From positions 3,246,001 through 3,310,000 of the forward strand of contig NZ_CP012024.1 of NCBI RefSeq assembly GCF_001050115.1: DNA of 64,000 nucleotides, given 5' to 3'. This DNA is from Bacillus smithii. Its GTDB lineage: Bacteria > Bacillota > Bacilli > Bacillales > DSM-4216. A model generated the notes under the pieces. The model did not search any database, was not told where the DNA came from, and saw only the letters and a program-made list of their open reading frames with translations. The stretch's first letter is position 1. The number at the start of each line of letters is the position of its first letter. The translations under genes were made by a program, and so were the position numbers. Shown one piece after another: positions 20,339 through 28,982 of the stretch.

Positions 20339-20368
20339 GTCGAAATGTTTCACGTGAAACATTTCGAC
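20339..20368. promoter_or_regulatory. parS: parS centromere-like site within a 30-bp perfect palindrome
   Basis: Positions 20346-20361 read TGTTTCACGTGAAACA, a full match to the Bacillus ParB/Spo0J site TGTTNCACGTGAAACA. The palindrome extends to 30 bp (arms 20339-20353 and 20354-20368). In B. subtilis such sites cluster around the origin and organise ParB-CTP sliding and condensin loading. A T-rich stretch follows on the plus strand, so it might also terminate the speE-like gene. Confidence 0.93.
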
Positions 20369-20383
20369 TTTTGTTGTTATTTG

Positions 20384-21073
20384 TCAAAAGAATGAAAGAT
20401 TGGGAATTTGCCAGTCAATTTCTGTCTCACCTATTTCCCGCAAAAAGCGATTTGCTTTTGAAAACGGACGGCTGCCAAAAAATCCTCGGTTTGCGGACAA
20501 TGGACTAGGATGCGGCGAGCGGATGATAAAATGCTTCGTCTGATCAATCAGCGGCAATTTGCTTTGAGCCGGACGCCCCCACAAAATAAATACCGCCGGT
20601 TTTTCTCGATTATTGATGAGCGAAATCACCCGATCGGTAAATTGCTCCCATCCTTTTCCGCGGTGAGAATGGGCTTCTCCTTGACGAACCGTTAAAACTG
20701 TATTTAACAGCAAAACGCCTTGGCGCGCCCAAGGGATCAAACAGCCGTTATCAGGAATATAGCAGCCTAGATCATCATGCAATTCTTGAAAAATATTTTT
20801 TAAAGAAGGAGGGATTGGAACATTCGGTTTGACTGAAAAACTTAAACCGTGGGCCTGATTAGGTCCATGATAAGGATCTTGCCCTAAAAGCACTACTTTT
20901 ACGTTCTTGTAGGGAGTAAAATGAAGGGCATTGAAAATATCATACATGTCCGGATAAACAATTTTTGTTTGATATTCTTTTTTTAAAAATTCACGCAAGC
21001 GTAGATAATATTCTTTTTCAAATTCTTCCTCCAATAACGGAGCCCAGTCATTGGATAGAATTTTCTTTTTCAT
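20384..21073 (-). CDS. ung: Uracil-DNA glycosylase
   Basis: A 229-aa family 1 UDG that removes uracil from DNA in base excision repair. The catalytic water-activating motif [18 protein letters not shown] and the minor-groove loop [15 protein letters not shown] are both present. Full length for the family. It corresponds to B. subtilis ywdG. Confidence 0.97.
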   Translation of the reverse strand: MKKKILSNDWAPLLEEEFEKEYYLRLREFLKKEYQTKIVYPDMYDIFNALHFTPYKNVKVVLLGQDPYHGPNQAHGLSFSVKPNVPIPPSLKNIFQELHDDLGCYIPDNGCLIPWARQGVLLLNTVLTVRQGEAHSHRGKGWEQFTDRVISLINNREKPAVFILWGRPAQSKLPLIDQTKHFIIRSPHPSPLSANRGFFGSRPFSKANRFLREIGETEIDWQIPNLSFF

Positions 21074-21317
21074 TCGTTCCCACCTTTGCCTTTTCCATGA
21101 AATGTTTATTCTTGATTCAACTATACCTTATCAATTTTTGTCGAAATGCGCTACTTCCAACGAGCAAAGAAGGATTCCGTTATCTTCGCCATCAAAAAAT
21201 TTTCGAAGTTGCTGTATACACAACAGAAAGCGCATCATCAGAAAAACAAAGATTTCAAAAAATTTTTCAAAGAAAATTTTTCAAACATTCGTTTAAGAAA
21301 AAATACAAAAGTAAAAG

Positions 21318-21347
21318 AGCGGCCGGATGTTGAAACGGGCCGCCGCT
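21318..21347 (-). terminator. Terminator of the molybdenum cofactor gene cluster
   Basis: GC-rich inverted repeat AGCGGC / GCCGCT arms with a T-rich stretch (TCTTTTACTTTT) on the minus strand, about 20 bp after the moeB stop. Confidence 0.65.
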
Positions 21348-21366
21348 TGTTTATGGACATTAACAG

Positions 21367-22383
21367 CTATCCTAAAAGAGTTTGATAGATTTTTTTTGCC
21401 GTGGCTTCATCTTTCGTGCCGTGAATCAAAGCTCTGCCATCTTGAAATAAAACGATGCGAAGATCCTCTTTTTCAATGGATAATAAATAAGGATTCCCCT
21501 CTACATTCCAGCCTGCTCTTCTCCATTGAAGAGCGAGTGCAGATAGCTCCATGTCTCGTTTTTTCCCCGGCCTTACCTGCACTGTGTCCCTTCCGCAAAG
21601 AACGGTTGTTTTTGTGCGTGCTTCCCGAGACAAGAAAGGATAAGCAGGCTGTGCCCCGCAAGATAAGCAGCTTTCATCCTTTAATGCCCCCGCTTTGATT
21701 TCCAAATGATCGTTTTTCCAAAGATCAAAGCTTACAAAAGACGGACGCAAATCTTCTTGATGGTCGGTTAAAATCTTCAACGCTTCCGCCGACTGATAAG
21801 CAGCCACCATTTGAACAGCCGGTCCGATCACTCCCACCGTGTCGCAAGTCAATCCTTGCATCGGCATTTGCTTTAATAAGCATTGAAGACAGGGAGTTTT
21901 TCCGGGAACAATCGTATAAGTCATTCCAAAACTTCCCACACAAGCTCCAAAAATCCAAGGAATTCGATATTTTTGGGAAATGTCATTGATTAAAAAACGA
22001 GTTTCAAAGTTATCCGTACCGTCCAATATGAGATCGACTTCCTGCGCCAACTCTTCCAGCAATGCAGCATCTGCCTCGCCGACAATGGAATTTACATCAA
22101 TGAGACCATTGATCTCTCCAAGCCTTTTTTCTGCCGCGGCCGCTTTTGGCCAGCGCATGCGAGCATCTTCCTCACTATATAAATGCTGCCGTTGCAAGTT
22201 GCTTTCTTCCACGTAATCGCGATCAATGACGGTCATCCGGCCTACTCCCGCTCTAGCCAATATTTCGGCTGTTGCAGAACCTAAAGCTCCGGTCCCCACG
22301 ATCAAAACATGCTTTTGGGAAAGCTTCTTCTGTCCTTCTCTCCCAATTGGTTCAAACAGTATTTGCCGGGAATACCGTTCCAT
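21367..22383 (-). CDS. moeB: MoaD-adenylating E1-like enzyme (MoeB/ThiF family)
   Basis: A 338-aa ThiF/MoeB enzyme. The nucleotide-binding loop GTGALGSATAE is near residue 31, with DRDYVEESNLQRQ (adenylate-binding Asp/Arg) and zinc ligands CLQC and CLSC. It adenylates the MoaD C-terminal glycine before thiolation. The roughly 85-residue C-terminal extension beyond the zinc site is of unclear fold. It follows moaD by 43 bp. The MoeB role, rather than ThiF, is inferred from moaD and moaE next door. Confidence 0.9.
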   Translation of the reverse strand: MERYSRQILFEPIGREGQKKLSQKHVLIVGTGALGSATAEILARAGVGRMTVIDRDYVEESNLQRQHLYSEEDARMRWPKAAAAEKRLGEINGLIDVNSIVGEADAALLEELAQEVDLILDGTDNFETRFLINDISQKYRIPWIFGACVGSFGMTYTIVPGKTPCLQCLLKQMPMQGLTCDTVGVIGPAVQMVAAYQSAEALKILTDHQEDLRPSFVSFDLWKNDHLEIKAGALKDESCLSCGAQPAYPFLSREARTKTTVLCGRDTVQVRPGKKRDMELSALALQWRRAGWNVEGNPYLLSIEKEDLRIVLFQDGRALIHGTKDEATAKKIYQTLLG

Positions 22384-22426
22384 TGCTGCACCTTCTTTCC
22401 GTTAAAATAGCATCCTGTGGCGCTTG

Positions 22427-22660
22427 TTATCCCCCGCTAACAGGTGGAATAAAGGCAACGACATCTCCCTCTTTTACTCTGTAGTCTTCCGGAACGAATT
22501 CTTCATTGACAGCTGTCATAGCAGAATCGAGCCGGCTGGCGTGAAACTGTTCCACCACTTCTTTTTTTATTTGTTTGATCGTTTTTCCGGCTCCTTCTAT
22601 TTCTGCTTCGGATTGCCCCGTTTCTTCACGAAGATGAGCAAAAAATAAAATACGAATCAT
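22427..22660 (-). CDS. moaD: Molybdopterin synthase sulfur-carrier subunit
   Basis: A 77-aa ubiquitin-like protein ending in SGG. The C-terminal Gly-Gly becomes a thiocarboxylate and donates sulfur to precursor Z in the MoaD2E2 synthase. GGAGGATGTAGG precedes the ATG. Length and the VVAFIPPVSGG tail fit the family exactly. Confidence 0.95.
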   Translation of the reverse strand: MIRILFFAHLREETGQSEAEIEGAGKTIKQIKKEVVEQFHASRLDSAMTAVNEEFVPEDYRVKEGDVVAFIPPVSGG

Positions 22661-22731
22661 CCTACATCCTCCATTTCTTCCTTCATGCCTGCATTGCTTG
22701 CACGTTTACTTCATCCATTTCACCAGGGACA

Positions 22732-23184
22732 TTATGATTCCTGCGGTGGTTTCCCATCGGAATAAGCAATCGTGCCTTGCTGATTTCCAATCCACTCTTC
22801 TCCGTCTTCCCAATGCTCTTTTTTCCAAATCGGCACCATTTCTTTTATTCTTTCAATAGCATAGCGGTTTGCCTCATAGGCGTCCTTCCGATGCGGAGTG
22901 GAAACAGCAATCGCTACCGCAATATCAGAAATGTCCAGCCGGCCGATTCGATGCACGATCGCCGTTTTAGCCCCCGGCCATCTTTTTTCAATTTCCTCTC
23001 CAATTTGTCTCAATTTCTTTTCTGCCATGGATTCATAGGCTTCATATTGCAAATAAAGGGTCTTTTTCCCGTTTGTCAATTCTCTTACCGTACCTAAAAA
23101 CGTCACAACCGCACCTGCTTCAGGCCGGACCACCTGCTGGACTACCTCTTCCATTTTGATTGGCTGTTTTGTAATCTTAAACAT
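22732..23184 (-). CDS. moaE: Molybdopterin synthase catalytic subunit
   Basis: A 150-aa MoaE protein with FLGTVRE near the N-terminus, HRIGRLDISDIAVAIAV in the middle, and the catalytic-site region RIKEMVPIWKKEHWEDG containing the conserved Lys residues. It forms the dithiolene with MoaD. Its start overlaps the end of mobA by 8 bp. Confidence 0.96.
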   Translation of the reverse strand: MFKITKQPIKMEEVVQQVVRPEAGAVVTFLGTVRELTNGKKTLYLQYEAYESMAEKKLRQIGEEIEKRWPGAKTAIVHRIGRLDISDIAVAIAVSTPHRKDAYEANRYAIERIKEMVPIWKKEHWEDGEEWIGNQQGTIAYSDGKPPQES

Positions 23185-23794
23185 CGTTTCTTTTCATTCC
23201 TTTTATTATCGTTTTCACCACTTTGAACGATTCGGGATCATTCATATTCCAAAAAGCATTCGCATATTCTGCTTTTAAAGCATCAGGAACATCGTGTTCC
23301 GCCACGATCTTCATATCCAACAAGCGGAGGAATTCTTTCAAACGATATTGCTTGCGCTTAAGCTGAATTTTGGCCGCTTCTTTCGCTGATGTCTTATAAA
23401 CAGCGAATAAAGGATGAAGAATCCCATCCGTCATAGGGATAATGGCATCTTGATCGGTCTTTGCCAATTCGTCTATCATCCATTTCCCGATACGTCTGGA
23501 AGCGAACGGCATATCACAAGCCACAAACAAGTTCATCTCCGTATCCGAATGAAGAAGACCCGTATAAATTCCTGCAAGCGGCCCGCATCCTCGAAAAGAC
23601 GCATCGTCTGGCAGCTGGGGAAGATCCATAGAATAAGAATGACTGCCCGTCAGCAACACCATTTTAGAAGTCAACGGTTGAAACTCATCCTTTAATCGCT
23701 CCAGCATGGTTTTCCCATCGACTTCCAAAAGTGCTTTATTCATCCCCATTCTGGTCGATTGACCGCCAGCCAACAAAAACACCGTTGTTTCCAC
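23177..23794 (-). CDS. mobA: Molybdenum cofactor guanylyltransferase
   Basis: A 205-aa nucleotidyltransferase-fold enzyme that adds GMP to Mo-molybdopterin. The GTP-binding signature LLAGGQSTRMGMNKALL is at the N-terminus, and the metal-binding motif VACDMPF is near residue 93. GTG start after GAGGGG. It is first in the order mobA-moaE-moaD-moeB; moaA, moaC and moeA are not in this window, so early steps are encoded elsewhere. Confidence 0.93.
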   Translation of the reverse strand: METTVFLLAGGQSTRMGMNKALLEVDGKTMLERLKDEFQPLTSKMVLLTGSHSYSMDLPQLPDDASFRGCGPLAGIYTGLLHSDTEMNLFVACDMPFASRRIGKWMIDELAKTDQDAIIPMTDGILHPLFAVYKTSAKEAAKIQLKRKQYRLKEFLRLLDMKIVAEHDVPDALKAEYANAFWNMNDPESFKVVKTIIKGMKRNDV

Positions 23795-24346
23795 TTGTCT
23801 CGTTCCCCTCTATTGCGCTGCTTACATTGAAGATTCACAAAATGAAAATCACAGATTAAAATTTATTCCGATGGTTTTTGCCTCTTTGACAAATAAACAT
23901 TCTTCCCAATAGTGTAATGTAGCGTTGCATCCGTTCAAAAGTTACATGAACATCTTTCAGTTGTTCTTTTTCCTTGATTTTACTATATCGTTAAACAACG
24001 AACAAACCTTTTGACAGAAAACGCTTTATTTTTCCGACAGCGTCAAAACGTCCAAAAGTATTTTCTCCCACAGCGGCATATGGAAACGATCAGAACTTGT
24101 GTAAGCGGAAGCCTTTGCGGTCAGCCGCCGAATTTCGGACTCTGTTCACTCGTCAGCAACGCTTCTATAGTAAGCACCGTTTGAAAAGAAGTTCAAACAA
24201 TTAGTGTGAAAGAAAAGAAATTTAGAAGGGGACAATCGACCGTTACGAACATTTTGCAGAGAGTCTTTCATTGCCCAACTCTTTTCGCAATTCTATCTGT
24301 TTTCTAGTACAATGAATCTATATATTTTTGTATAGAGGTGAAGAAA
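23795..24346. other. Divergent intergenic region mobA / yojF
   Basis: About 550 bp, no supportable gene. I looked for a Moco riboswitch ahead of mobA and do not recognise one. A short TTGAA/TTCAA repeat near 24182-24197 is the only symmetry noted. Confidence 0.4.
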
Positions 24347-24694
24347 ATGGAGCCGATTCTCGCTGACAAGGTCCAAGAATATATCAATCAATTCGCCGGC
24401 AAAGATGTGTATATCCATGTGGAAACGACGAACGGCGCTTATGCTTCTCATTTTAACGAAGGCTTTTTTTCGGCCGGTTGTTTTATCCGGAATGCCAAAG
24501 TAAACTATGAACATGGCAAAATCGCAGGAACAGGTCCATATCGGATCGGTTTGAAGTTGGATCTCGGATGGATTTACGTAGAAGGCCTCACCCATTTTGA
24601 ACTGGATGACCAAGGACGACTGCTTCTTTCGGGGCATGGCCATGACGGAAAATTAGCGGCTGCTTTGGAAATCAGCCACACACCGTTCGACTAA
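24347..24694 (+). CDS. yojF: YojF family protein (DUF1806)
   Basis: A 115-aa soluble protein, start MEPILADKVQEYINQFAGKD at 24347 after AGAGGTGAAG. It belongs to DUF1806, found directly upstream of bshB2 in many bacilli, and is separated from bshB2 by 21 bp. Function is unknown; linkage suggests a role in bacillithiol metabolism. Confidence 0.88.
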   Translation: MEPILADKVQEYINQFAGKDVYIHVETTNGAYASHFNEGFFSAGCFIRNAKVNYEHGKIAGTGPYRIGLKLDLGWIYVEGLTHFELDDQGRLLLSGHGHDGKLAAALEISHTPFD

Positions 24695-24715
24695 GGAAAG
24701 GAGCGATTTTAGAAC

Positions 24716-25405
24716 ATGAACAAAATCGAAAAAGAGCGTCATGTGCTGGTTATTTATCCACATCCGGATGATGAAGCACTGGGGGTTTCAGGAACACTTG
24801 CCATTTATGCGAAAAACAACGTTCCTATCACCTATGCGTGTCTGACATTGGGCGAAATGGGAAGAAATTTAGGCAATCCGCCGTTTGCTACTCGAGAAAC
24901 ATTGCCCAAAGTCCGTAAAAAGGAACTCGAGAAAGCAGCTGAAGTGATCGGCATTCAAGATTTGCGAATGATGGGGCTTCGCGATAAAACGGTGGAATTT
25001 GAAGATGACGAAAAAATGGTCAAACTGGTGACTGATTTAATCGAAGAACTGAATCCATCGTTGATCATTACTTTTTATCCCGGCTACTCCGTCCACCCGG
25101 ACCATGAAGCTACCGGACGTGCGGTTGTAAGAGCGGTGCGCCGAATTCCAGTGGAAAAACGGCCGAAGCTATACTGCACAGCCTTTTCCAAAGACTGCGA
25201 AAGAAATCTAGGTGAACCCGATATTGTAAACGATATTCGTGAAGTACAGGATATCAAGATCGCTGCTTTAAAAGCGCATATCTCCCAAACCGCTTGGATG
25301 CTGAAGGGATTGGAGGAAAGCATAGCTCAAAACAATCCGATCAGCGAACGGTTAACAACAGAACGTTTATGGAGCTATCAATGGGATCGTGACGAAGTAG
25401 ATTGA
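24716..25405 (+). CDS. bshB2: Bacillithiol biosynthesis deacetylase BshB2
   Basis: A 229-aa LmbE/PIG-L-type zinc deacetylase that hydrolyses GlcNAc-malate to GlcN-malate in bacillithiol synthesis. The zinc/catalytic motif HPDDEALG lies at about residues 16-23, and the third zinc ligand is in HPDHEATGRAVVRA. B. subtilis YojG (BshB2) has the same neighbour yojF. Good ribosome site GGAAAGGAG. Confidence 0.94.
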   Translation: MNKIEKERHVLVIYPHPDDEALGVSGTLAIYAKNNVPITYACLTLGEMGRNLGNPPFATRETLPKVRKKELEKAAEVIGIQDLRMMGLRDKTVEFEDDEKMVKLVTDLIEELNPSLIITFYPGYSVHPDHEATGRAVVRAVRRIPVEKRPKLYCTAFSKDCERNLGEPDIVNDIREVQDIKIAALKAHISQTAWMLKGLEESIAQNNPISERLTTERLWSYQWDRDEVD

Positions 25406-25542
25406 TCCTATCTTTGTCATAAACGCTCGTCAAAGAGCAGCACTTTGCCTTTCATCTCTAAGCGATTGTTTTATTTTAAAAAGGCAATGATCGCAAGAAA
25501 GAGTTCGATCGCAACCAATACCTATCAAACCAATTCTACACA

Positions 25543-25583
25543 AAAAAGCCAGCCCACTTCTTTCACGTTGGTACTGGCTTTTA
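25543..25583 (+). terminator. Putative terminator downstream of bshB2
   Basis: AAAAGCCAG / CTGGCTTTT inverted repeat with a 22-nt loop and TTTTATTATTTTT tail, about 140 bp after bshB2. Confidence 0.6.
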
Positions 25584-25714
25584 TTATTTTTCTTATCCAC
25601 TCATCGCCTGCATCAAAACAGGAAAGAACCGATCCTATGTAAACTCTTTGGAGCGTCTTCTCTTTGACTTTGATCATCATCCCTTAATGAGGCGCCATGA
25701 GCTGGATGAAGATA

Positions 25715-25825
25715 GTGAACTACCCGCTACCTACGCTTCGCTTAGAGGTGGAGGCTTCTAAGGTAATCGCACCTAACGGTACGAAATTTACTTAGCTATC
25801 GAGCCTGTTCCATGCTCTATTTATG
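25715..25825 (-). ncRNA. Omega (reRNA) scaffold of the IS605-type TnpB
   Basis: Directly downstream of tnpB the minus strand carries the conserved right-end sequence with AGAAGCCTCCACCTCTAAGC and GGGTAGTTCAC, which folds into the terminal hairpin of TnpB guide RNAs. The guide would be read from flanking DNA starting at 25714 (TATCTTCATCCAGCTC). The 5' boundary inside tnpB is not visible. Confidence 0.7.
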
Positions 25826-26942
25826 ATGATGTTAATGCCAACAGTCGCAATCCTTCACGCTTGATATTGATAGAAGCATTCCAATCTCTATCTGCTACAA
25901 AACCACAATCACAATGGAATATGCGCTCAGAAAGAGATAGAGACTCCTTTACTTGACCGCAACATGAACAAGTTTTGGATGATGGAAACCACTTATCTAT
26001 TTTGAGAAGCTTTTTCCCCTGCTCCTCTAACTTGTATTGGAGAAATTTCGTGAACATGCCCCATGCATGATCAGCAACGCTTTTGCCGAAATTTAGTGCT
26101 TGGGACATTCCCTTCATGTTGAGGTCTTCGATAACCACGCAATCATATAGTTTCGCTAATTTGTACGATTCCTTATGTAGAAAGTCTTTTCGTTGGTTCG
26201 CAATTCTTTCATGTAGCTTCGCCACTTTTAGTCGTTGCTTGTGCCAACGATTAGAACCTTTCTTTCTGCGTGATAGAACACGCTGTTCTTTCGCTAATTT
26301 TCCCAAGGCTTGGCGATAGAAACGAGGGTAATTGGCTGTCTTACCTTCTTCACTATCGACAAATAAACCGTTCATGGAAAAATCTAAGCCAACAACAGCT
26401 TGTACTTCTTTTTGTACAGGTTGATGTTCGTATTCAGTGAGAATAGAAACATAGTATTTTCCTGTTTTTGTTCGAGAAACCGTACAAGACTTGATGATAT
26501 GATGTGACGGAATTTCTCGATGTTGTTTGATTTTTACAAGTTTCAGTTTCGGTAATTTGATATAACCATCCAAAAGCATAATGTTTCCGTTGACCACGTT
26601 GGTTGTGTAGGACTGTCTCGCCTTTCGGCTTTTGAACTTTGGAAATTCAGCACGACCAGAGAAGAAGTTTTGGTATGCCTTCTGCAAATTCAGTTGAGCG
26701 TTTGCCAACGCAAGGCTGTCTACTTCTTTGAGCCATGGAAATTCCTTTTTGTACTTTGCAGGAGTCGGGAATTTTTTTTGCTTTTTCAAGGCTTCTTTGT
26801 CGTCCTTGAATGGTTCATATGTTTCCATTCGTTCAGCCAACATTTTGTTGTAGACGAAACGAACGCAGCCGAAGGTTTTTGTAAGAAGTTGCTCTTGTTC
26901 TTGTGTTGGGTACAGACGAAATTTATATGCTTTGTTTGCCAT
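25821..26942 (-). CDS. tnpB: RNA-guided nuclease TnpB (IS605 OrfB family)
   Basis: A 373-aa intact TnpB. RuvC-like acidic residues are in place: Asp about 187 in VVGLDFSMNG, Glu about 272 in VVIEDLNMKGM, and Asp in DRDWNASINI near 353. The zinc ribbon reads CSCCGQ then HCDC. TnpB is an omega-RNA-guided endonuclease that cuts the empty donor site, favouring retention of the element. The partner tnpA upstream is dead, so any TnpB activity is now separate from transposition. Confidence 0.93.
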   Translation of the reverse strand: MANKAYKFRLYPTQEQEQLLTKTFGCVRFVYNKMLAERMETYEPFKDDKEALKKQKKFPTPAKYKKEFPWLKEVDSLALANAQLNLQKAYQNFFSGRAEFPKFKSRKARQSYTTNVVNGNIMLLDGYIKLPKLKLVKIKQHREIPSHHIIKSCTVSRTKTGKYYVSILTEYEHQPVQKEVQAVVGLDFSMNGLFVDSEEGKTANYPRFYRQALGKLAKEQRVLSRRKKGSNRWHKQRLKVAKLHERIANQRKDFLHKESYKLAKLYDCVVIEDLNMKGMSQALNFGKSVADHAWGMFTKFLQYKLEEQGKKLLKIDKWFPSSKTCSCCGQVKESLSLSERIFHCDCGFVADRDWNASINIKREGLRLLALTSS

Positions 26943-26953
26943 ATCAAATCACC

Positions 26954-27142
26954 TCACTTCCTCCCTTGATTTTCTATATACTGCTTTATCACTTCAATGG
27001 GCGCACCACCTGTTGTAAGTAAGCAAAAGCTTCTTGACCAAAAATACTCTTTCCAAAGTTTTCTTTTCACTTGTGGAAAATGCTTTTTGATAAGTCTTAG
27101 AACTTGCACTTTTATAGGCATTGATGAACTTTGATAGTTCAC
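26954..27142 (-). pseudogene. tnpA C-terminal fragment (Y1 transposase, frameshifted)
   Basis: The minus strand encodes the C-terminal half of an IS200-type TnpA: SELSKFINAYKSASS, then after a single extra A (a +1 frameshift) RLIKKHFPQVKRKLWKEYFW and the catalytic-Tyr helix TTGGAPIEVIKQYIENQ. It ends 11 bp before tnpB. The N-terminal half is missing from its normal place upstream. Confidence 0.85.
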
Positions 27143-27300
27143 TCGTAAAATATCGCAGACAAGTGATTGATGATACCATATCTGACTATGCAAAAGATAT
27201 GTTTATTCGACTTGGTGAAAATTACAATATTTCCTTGGTCGAATGGAATCACGATATTGACCATGTGCATATTTGTTCAAAGCACATCCGAATGCCTTCC
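27138..27300 (+). pseudogene. tnpA N-terminal fragment in inverted orientation
   Basis: The plus strand encodes VKYRRQVIDDTISDYAKDMF, then GENYNI and EWNHDIDHVH (the HUH metal-binding motif), then FKAHPNA in a shifted frame. This is the TnpA N-terminal half, and it should lie on the minus strand. Its orientation and order fit inversion of the 5' segment of the gene at a breakpoint near 27140. The first 15-20 residues are also lost. Confidence 0.85.
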
Positions 27301-27437
27301 ATTTATATAACACTGATTATATCATAGCACAAAAAAGAGACAGCTTTAGGCTACGCCTAACCGAAATTCATCTCCCACTTTCACTGGTGCCTCCGCACTT
27401 TCACGTTTAGAAGTAGGAGACTTCTTTCGGAGGGAAG

Positions 27438-28700
27438 TTAAATTAAAAAATTAAATAAAAGCGGGTCATTGTTAATTTCCATATACGGGAAGCCTTTGCG
27501 ATTCATACGCTCAATCAGCGGGTAATAGTCTTCCCGTTTTTTCAATTCAATGCCTACAAGCACCGGTCCTTCATCACGGCTATTCTTTTTCGTGTATTCG
27601 AATCTTGTAATATCATCATGCTCGCCTAGCACATCAGACATAAATTCCCTTAATGCACCAGCGCGCTGCGGGAAATTGACGATAAAATAATGCTTTAATC
27701 CTTCATAAATAAGAGACCGCTCTTTGATTTCCTGCATTCGCGAGATATCATTGTTTCCTCCGCTTAAAACGCAGACAACATTTTTTCCTTTTATTTGATC
27801 TTTGTAAAAATCCAAAGCGGCGATAGGAAGAGCCCCTGCAGGTTCGGCCACAATCGCATTTTCATTGTATAAATTCAAAATCGTCGTACAAACTTTTCCT
27901 TCCGGCACCACCACGATGTCGTCCACAACTTCTTTGCAAATTTCCATTGTTAAATCTCCTACTTGCTTGACCGCGGCACCGTCAATAAACGGATCAATAT
28001 TTTCTAAGTTCATCACTTTTCCGTTTTCCAATGATTTTTTCATACTTGGCGCCCCCTCCGGTTCAACGCCAATAATTTTTGTTTCCGGGCTGATGCTCTT
28101 TATATAAGAGCCGACGCCGGAAACTAATCCTCCCCCACCTATTGCAGCGAAAACAAAATCCACCGGTTCAGCACTGTCATTCATAATCTCTACCCCAACC
28201 GTTCCTTGTCCCGCAATAATGCGAGAATCATCAAACGGATGCACAAATATCATATCTTCTTTAGCACAACATTCTCTTGCTTTCATATATGAATCATCAA
28301 ATGTATCTCCTGTTAAAATCACTTCTACATAAGAGCCGCCAAATAATTGAACTTGGGAAATCTTTTGCCGTGGAGTCGTCGTCGGCATAAAAATTTTTCC
28401 GTAGATTCCCAAATTTTTGCACGAATAAGCCACTCCTTGAGCGTGATTGCCGGCACTGGCGCATACGACTCCTTTTTTCCTTTCTTCTTCTGTCAAGCTC
28501 TGGATGAAGTGGTAGGCACCGCGTATTTTGAAAGAACGGACGATTTGCAAATCTTCCCTTTTTATATAAATATTGCATTGATAACGTTCGGATAATCGTT
28601 CATTTTTTTGTAGAGGTGTTTTTTCCACTACATCCTTCAGCATTTGATTGGCTACTACGATGTCTTCCACACTGATTTTTGTCAAAGCTTTGCTCATCAT
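27438..28700 (-). CDS. ilvA: Threonine dehydratase (biosynthetic)
   Basis: A 420-aa PLP enzyme converting threonine to 2-oxobutanoate for isoleucine synthesis. The PLP lysine is in VRSFKIRGAY (about residue 58), the glycine loop is IGGGGLVSG, and CASAGNHAQGVAYS is the substrate loop. A C-terminal ACT-like regulatory domain is present (HYFIVNFPQRAGALREF). The start is ATG 28700 or 28697 after AAGGGGCG. Its last codon abuts the IS605-type left end. Confidence 0.94.
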   Translation of the reverse strand: MMSKALTKISVEDIVVANQMLKDVVEKTPLQKNERLSERYQCNIYIKREDLQIVRSFKIRGAYHFIQSLTEEERKKGVVCASAGNHAQGVAYSCKNLGIYGKIFMPTTTPRQKISQVQLFGGSYVEVILTGDTFDDSYMKARECCAKEDMIFVHPFDDSRIIAGQGTVGVEIMNDSAEPVDFVFAAIGGGGLVSGVGSYIKSISPETKIIGVEPEGAPSMKKSLENGKVMNLENIDPFIDGAAVKQVGDLTMEICKEVVDDIVVVPEGKVCTTILNLYNENAIVAEPAGALPIAALDFYKDQIKGKNVVCVLSGGNNDISRMQEIKERSLIYEGLKHYFIVNFPQRAGALREFMSDVLGEHDDITRFEYTKKNSRDEGPVLVGIELKKREDYYPLIERMNRKGFPYMEINNDPLLFNFLI

Positions 28701-28767
28701 AACGCCCCTTCTTAATATTTGAATTTTAAAAATAATTCTAACACATTTTCGGTCAAATAGATGAACA

Positions 28768-28782
28768 AATTTTCTTAAAATG
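28768..28782. promoter_or_regulatory. Possible CodY box upstream of ilvA
   Basis: AATTTTCTTAAAATG differs from the CodY consensus AATTTTCWGAAAATT at two positions, 68 bp upstream of the ilvA start. Branched-chain amino acid genes are classic CodY targets. Confidence 0.45.
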
Positions 28783-28870
28783 ATGATTTTTATGATAGCT
28801 CACCTTTGAATCAAGCGCGAAAATAAACATAACATCATCTTAGCCAATGCCACTGATGATAAAAGAAAAC

Positions 28871-28940
28871 TTACCACCAGCTAAGAATTTACATTCCCTA
28901 CTGACGGTAAGTTCGATAAGCTGTTTTTGGATAGCTTATT
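28871..28940 (-). other. Two stem-loops between the HAD gene and ilvA
   Basis: One repeat pairs AACTTACC with GGTAAGTT (28871-28914), followed by TTTTCTTTT on the minus strand. A second pairs ATAAGCT with AGCTTAT (about 28919-28941). They probably end the HAD phosphatase transcript. No T-box features are present. Confidence 0.45.
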
Positions 28941-28982
28941 GTCTCTATTGAATTTATTCGTATCATTCGGTCTTGGGAACTT

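Larger units (their letters stand above)
25715..27437 (-). mobile_element. IS200/IS605-type insertion sequence with intact tnpB and broken tnpA
   Basis: The right end on the minus strand is the GGGTAGTTCAC motif (25715), and the left end begins with CTTCCCTCCGAAAGAAGTCTCC (27437-27416), a subterminal hairpin typical of this family. No terminal inverted repeats or target duplication are expected. On the minus strand the left end is preceded by TTTAA, a plausible TAM, whose TAA is the ilvA stop codon. The element carries tnpB, an omega-RNA region and two separated, oppositely oriented tnpA fragments. Confidence 0.85.

Noticed and set aside
23795..24340. Possible molybdenum-cofactor riboswitch before mobA
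   Set aside because: I could not find the conserved core; the region shows only short, weak repeats.
28701..28980. Possible T-box leader for ilvA
   Set aside because: No AGGGTGGNACCGCG T-box sequence or specifier arrangement; only ordinary hairpins and a CodY-like site.
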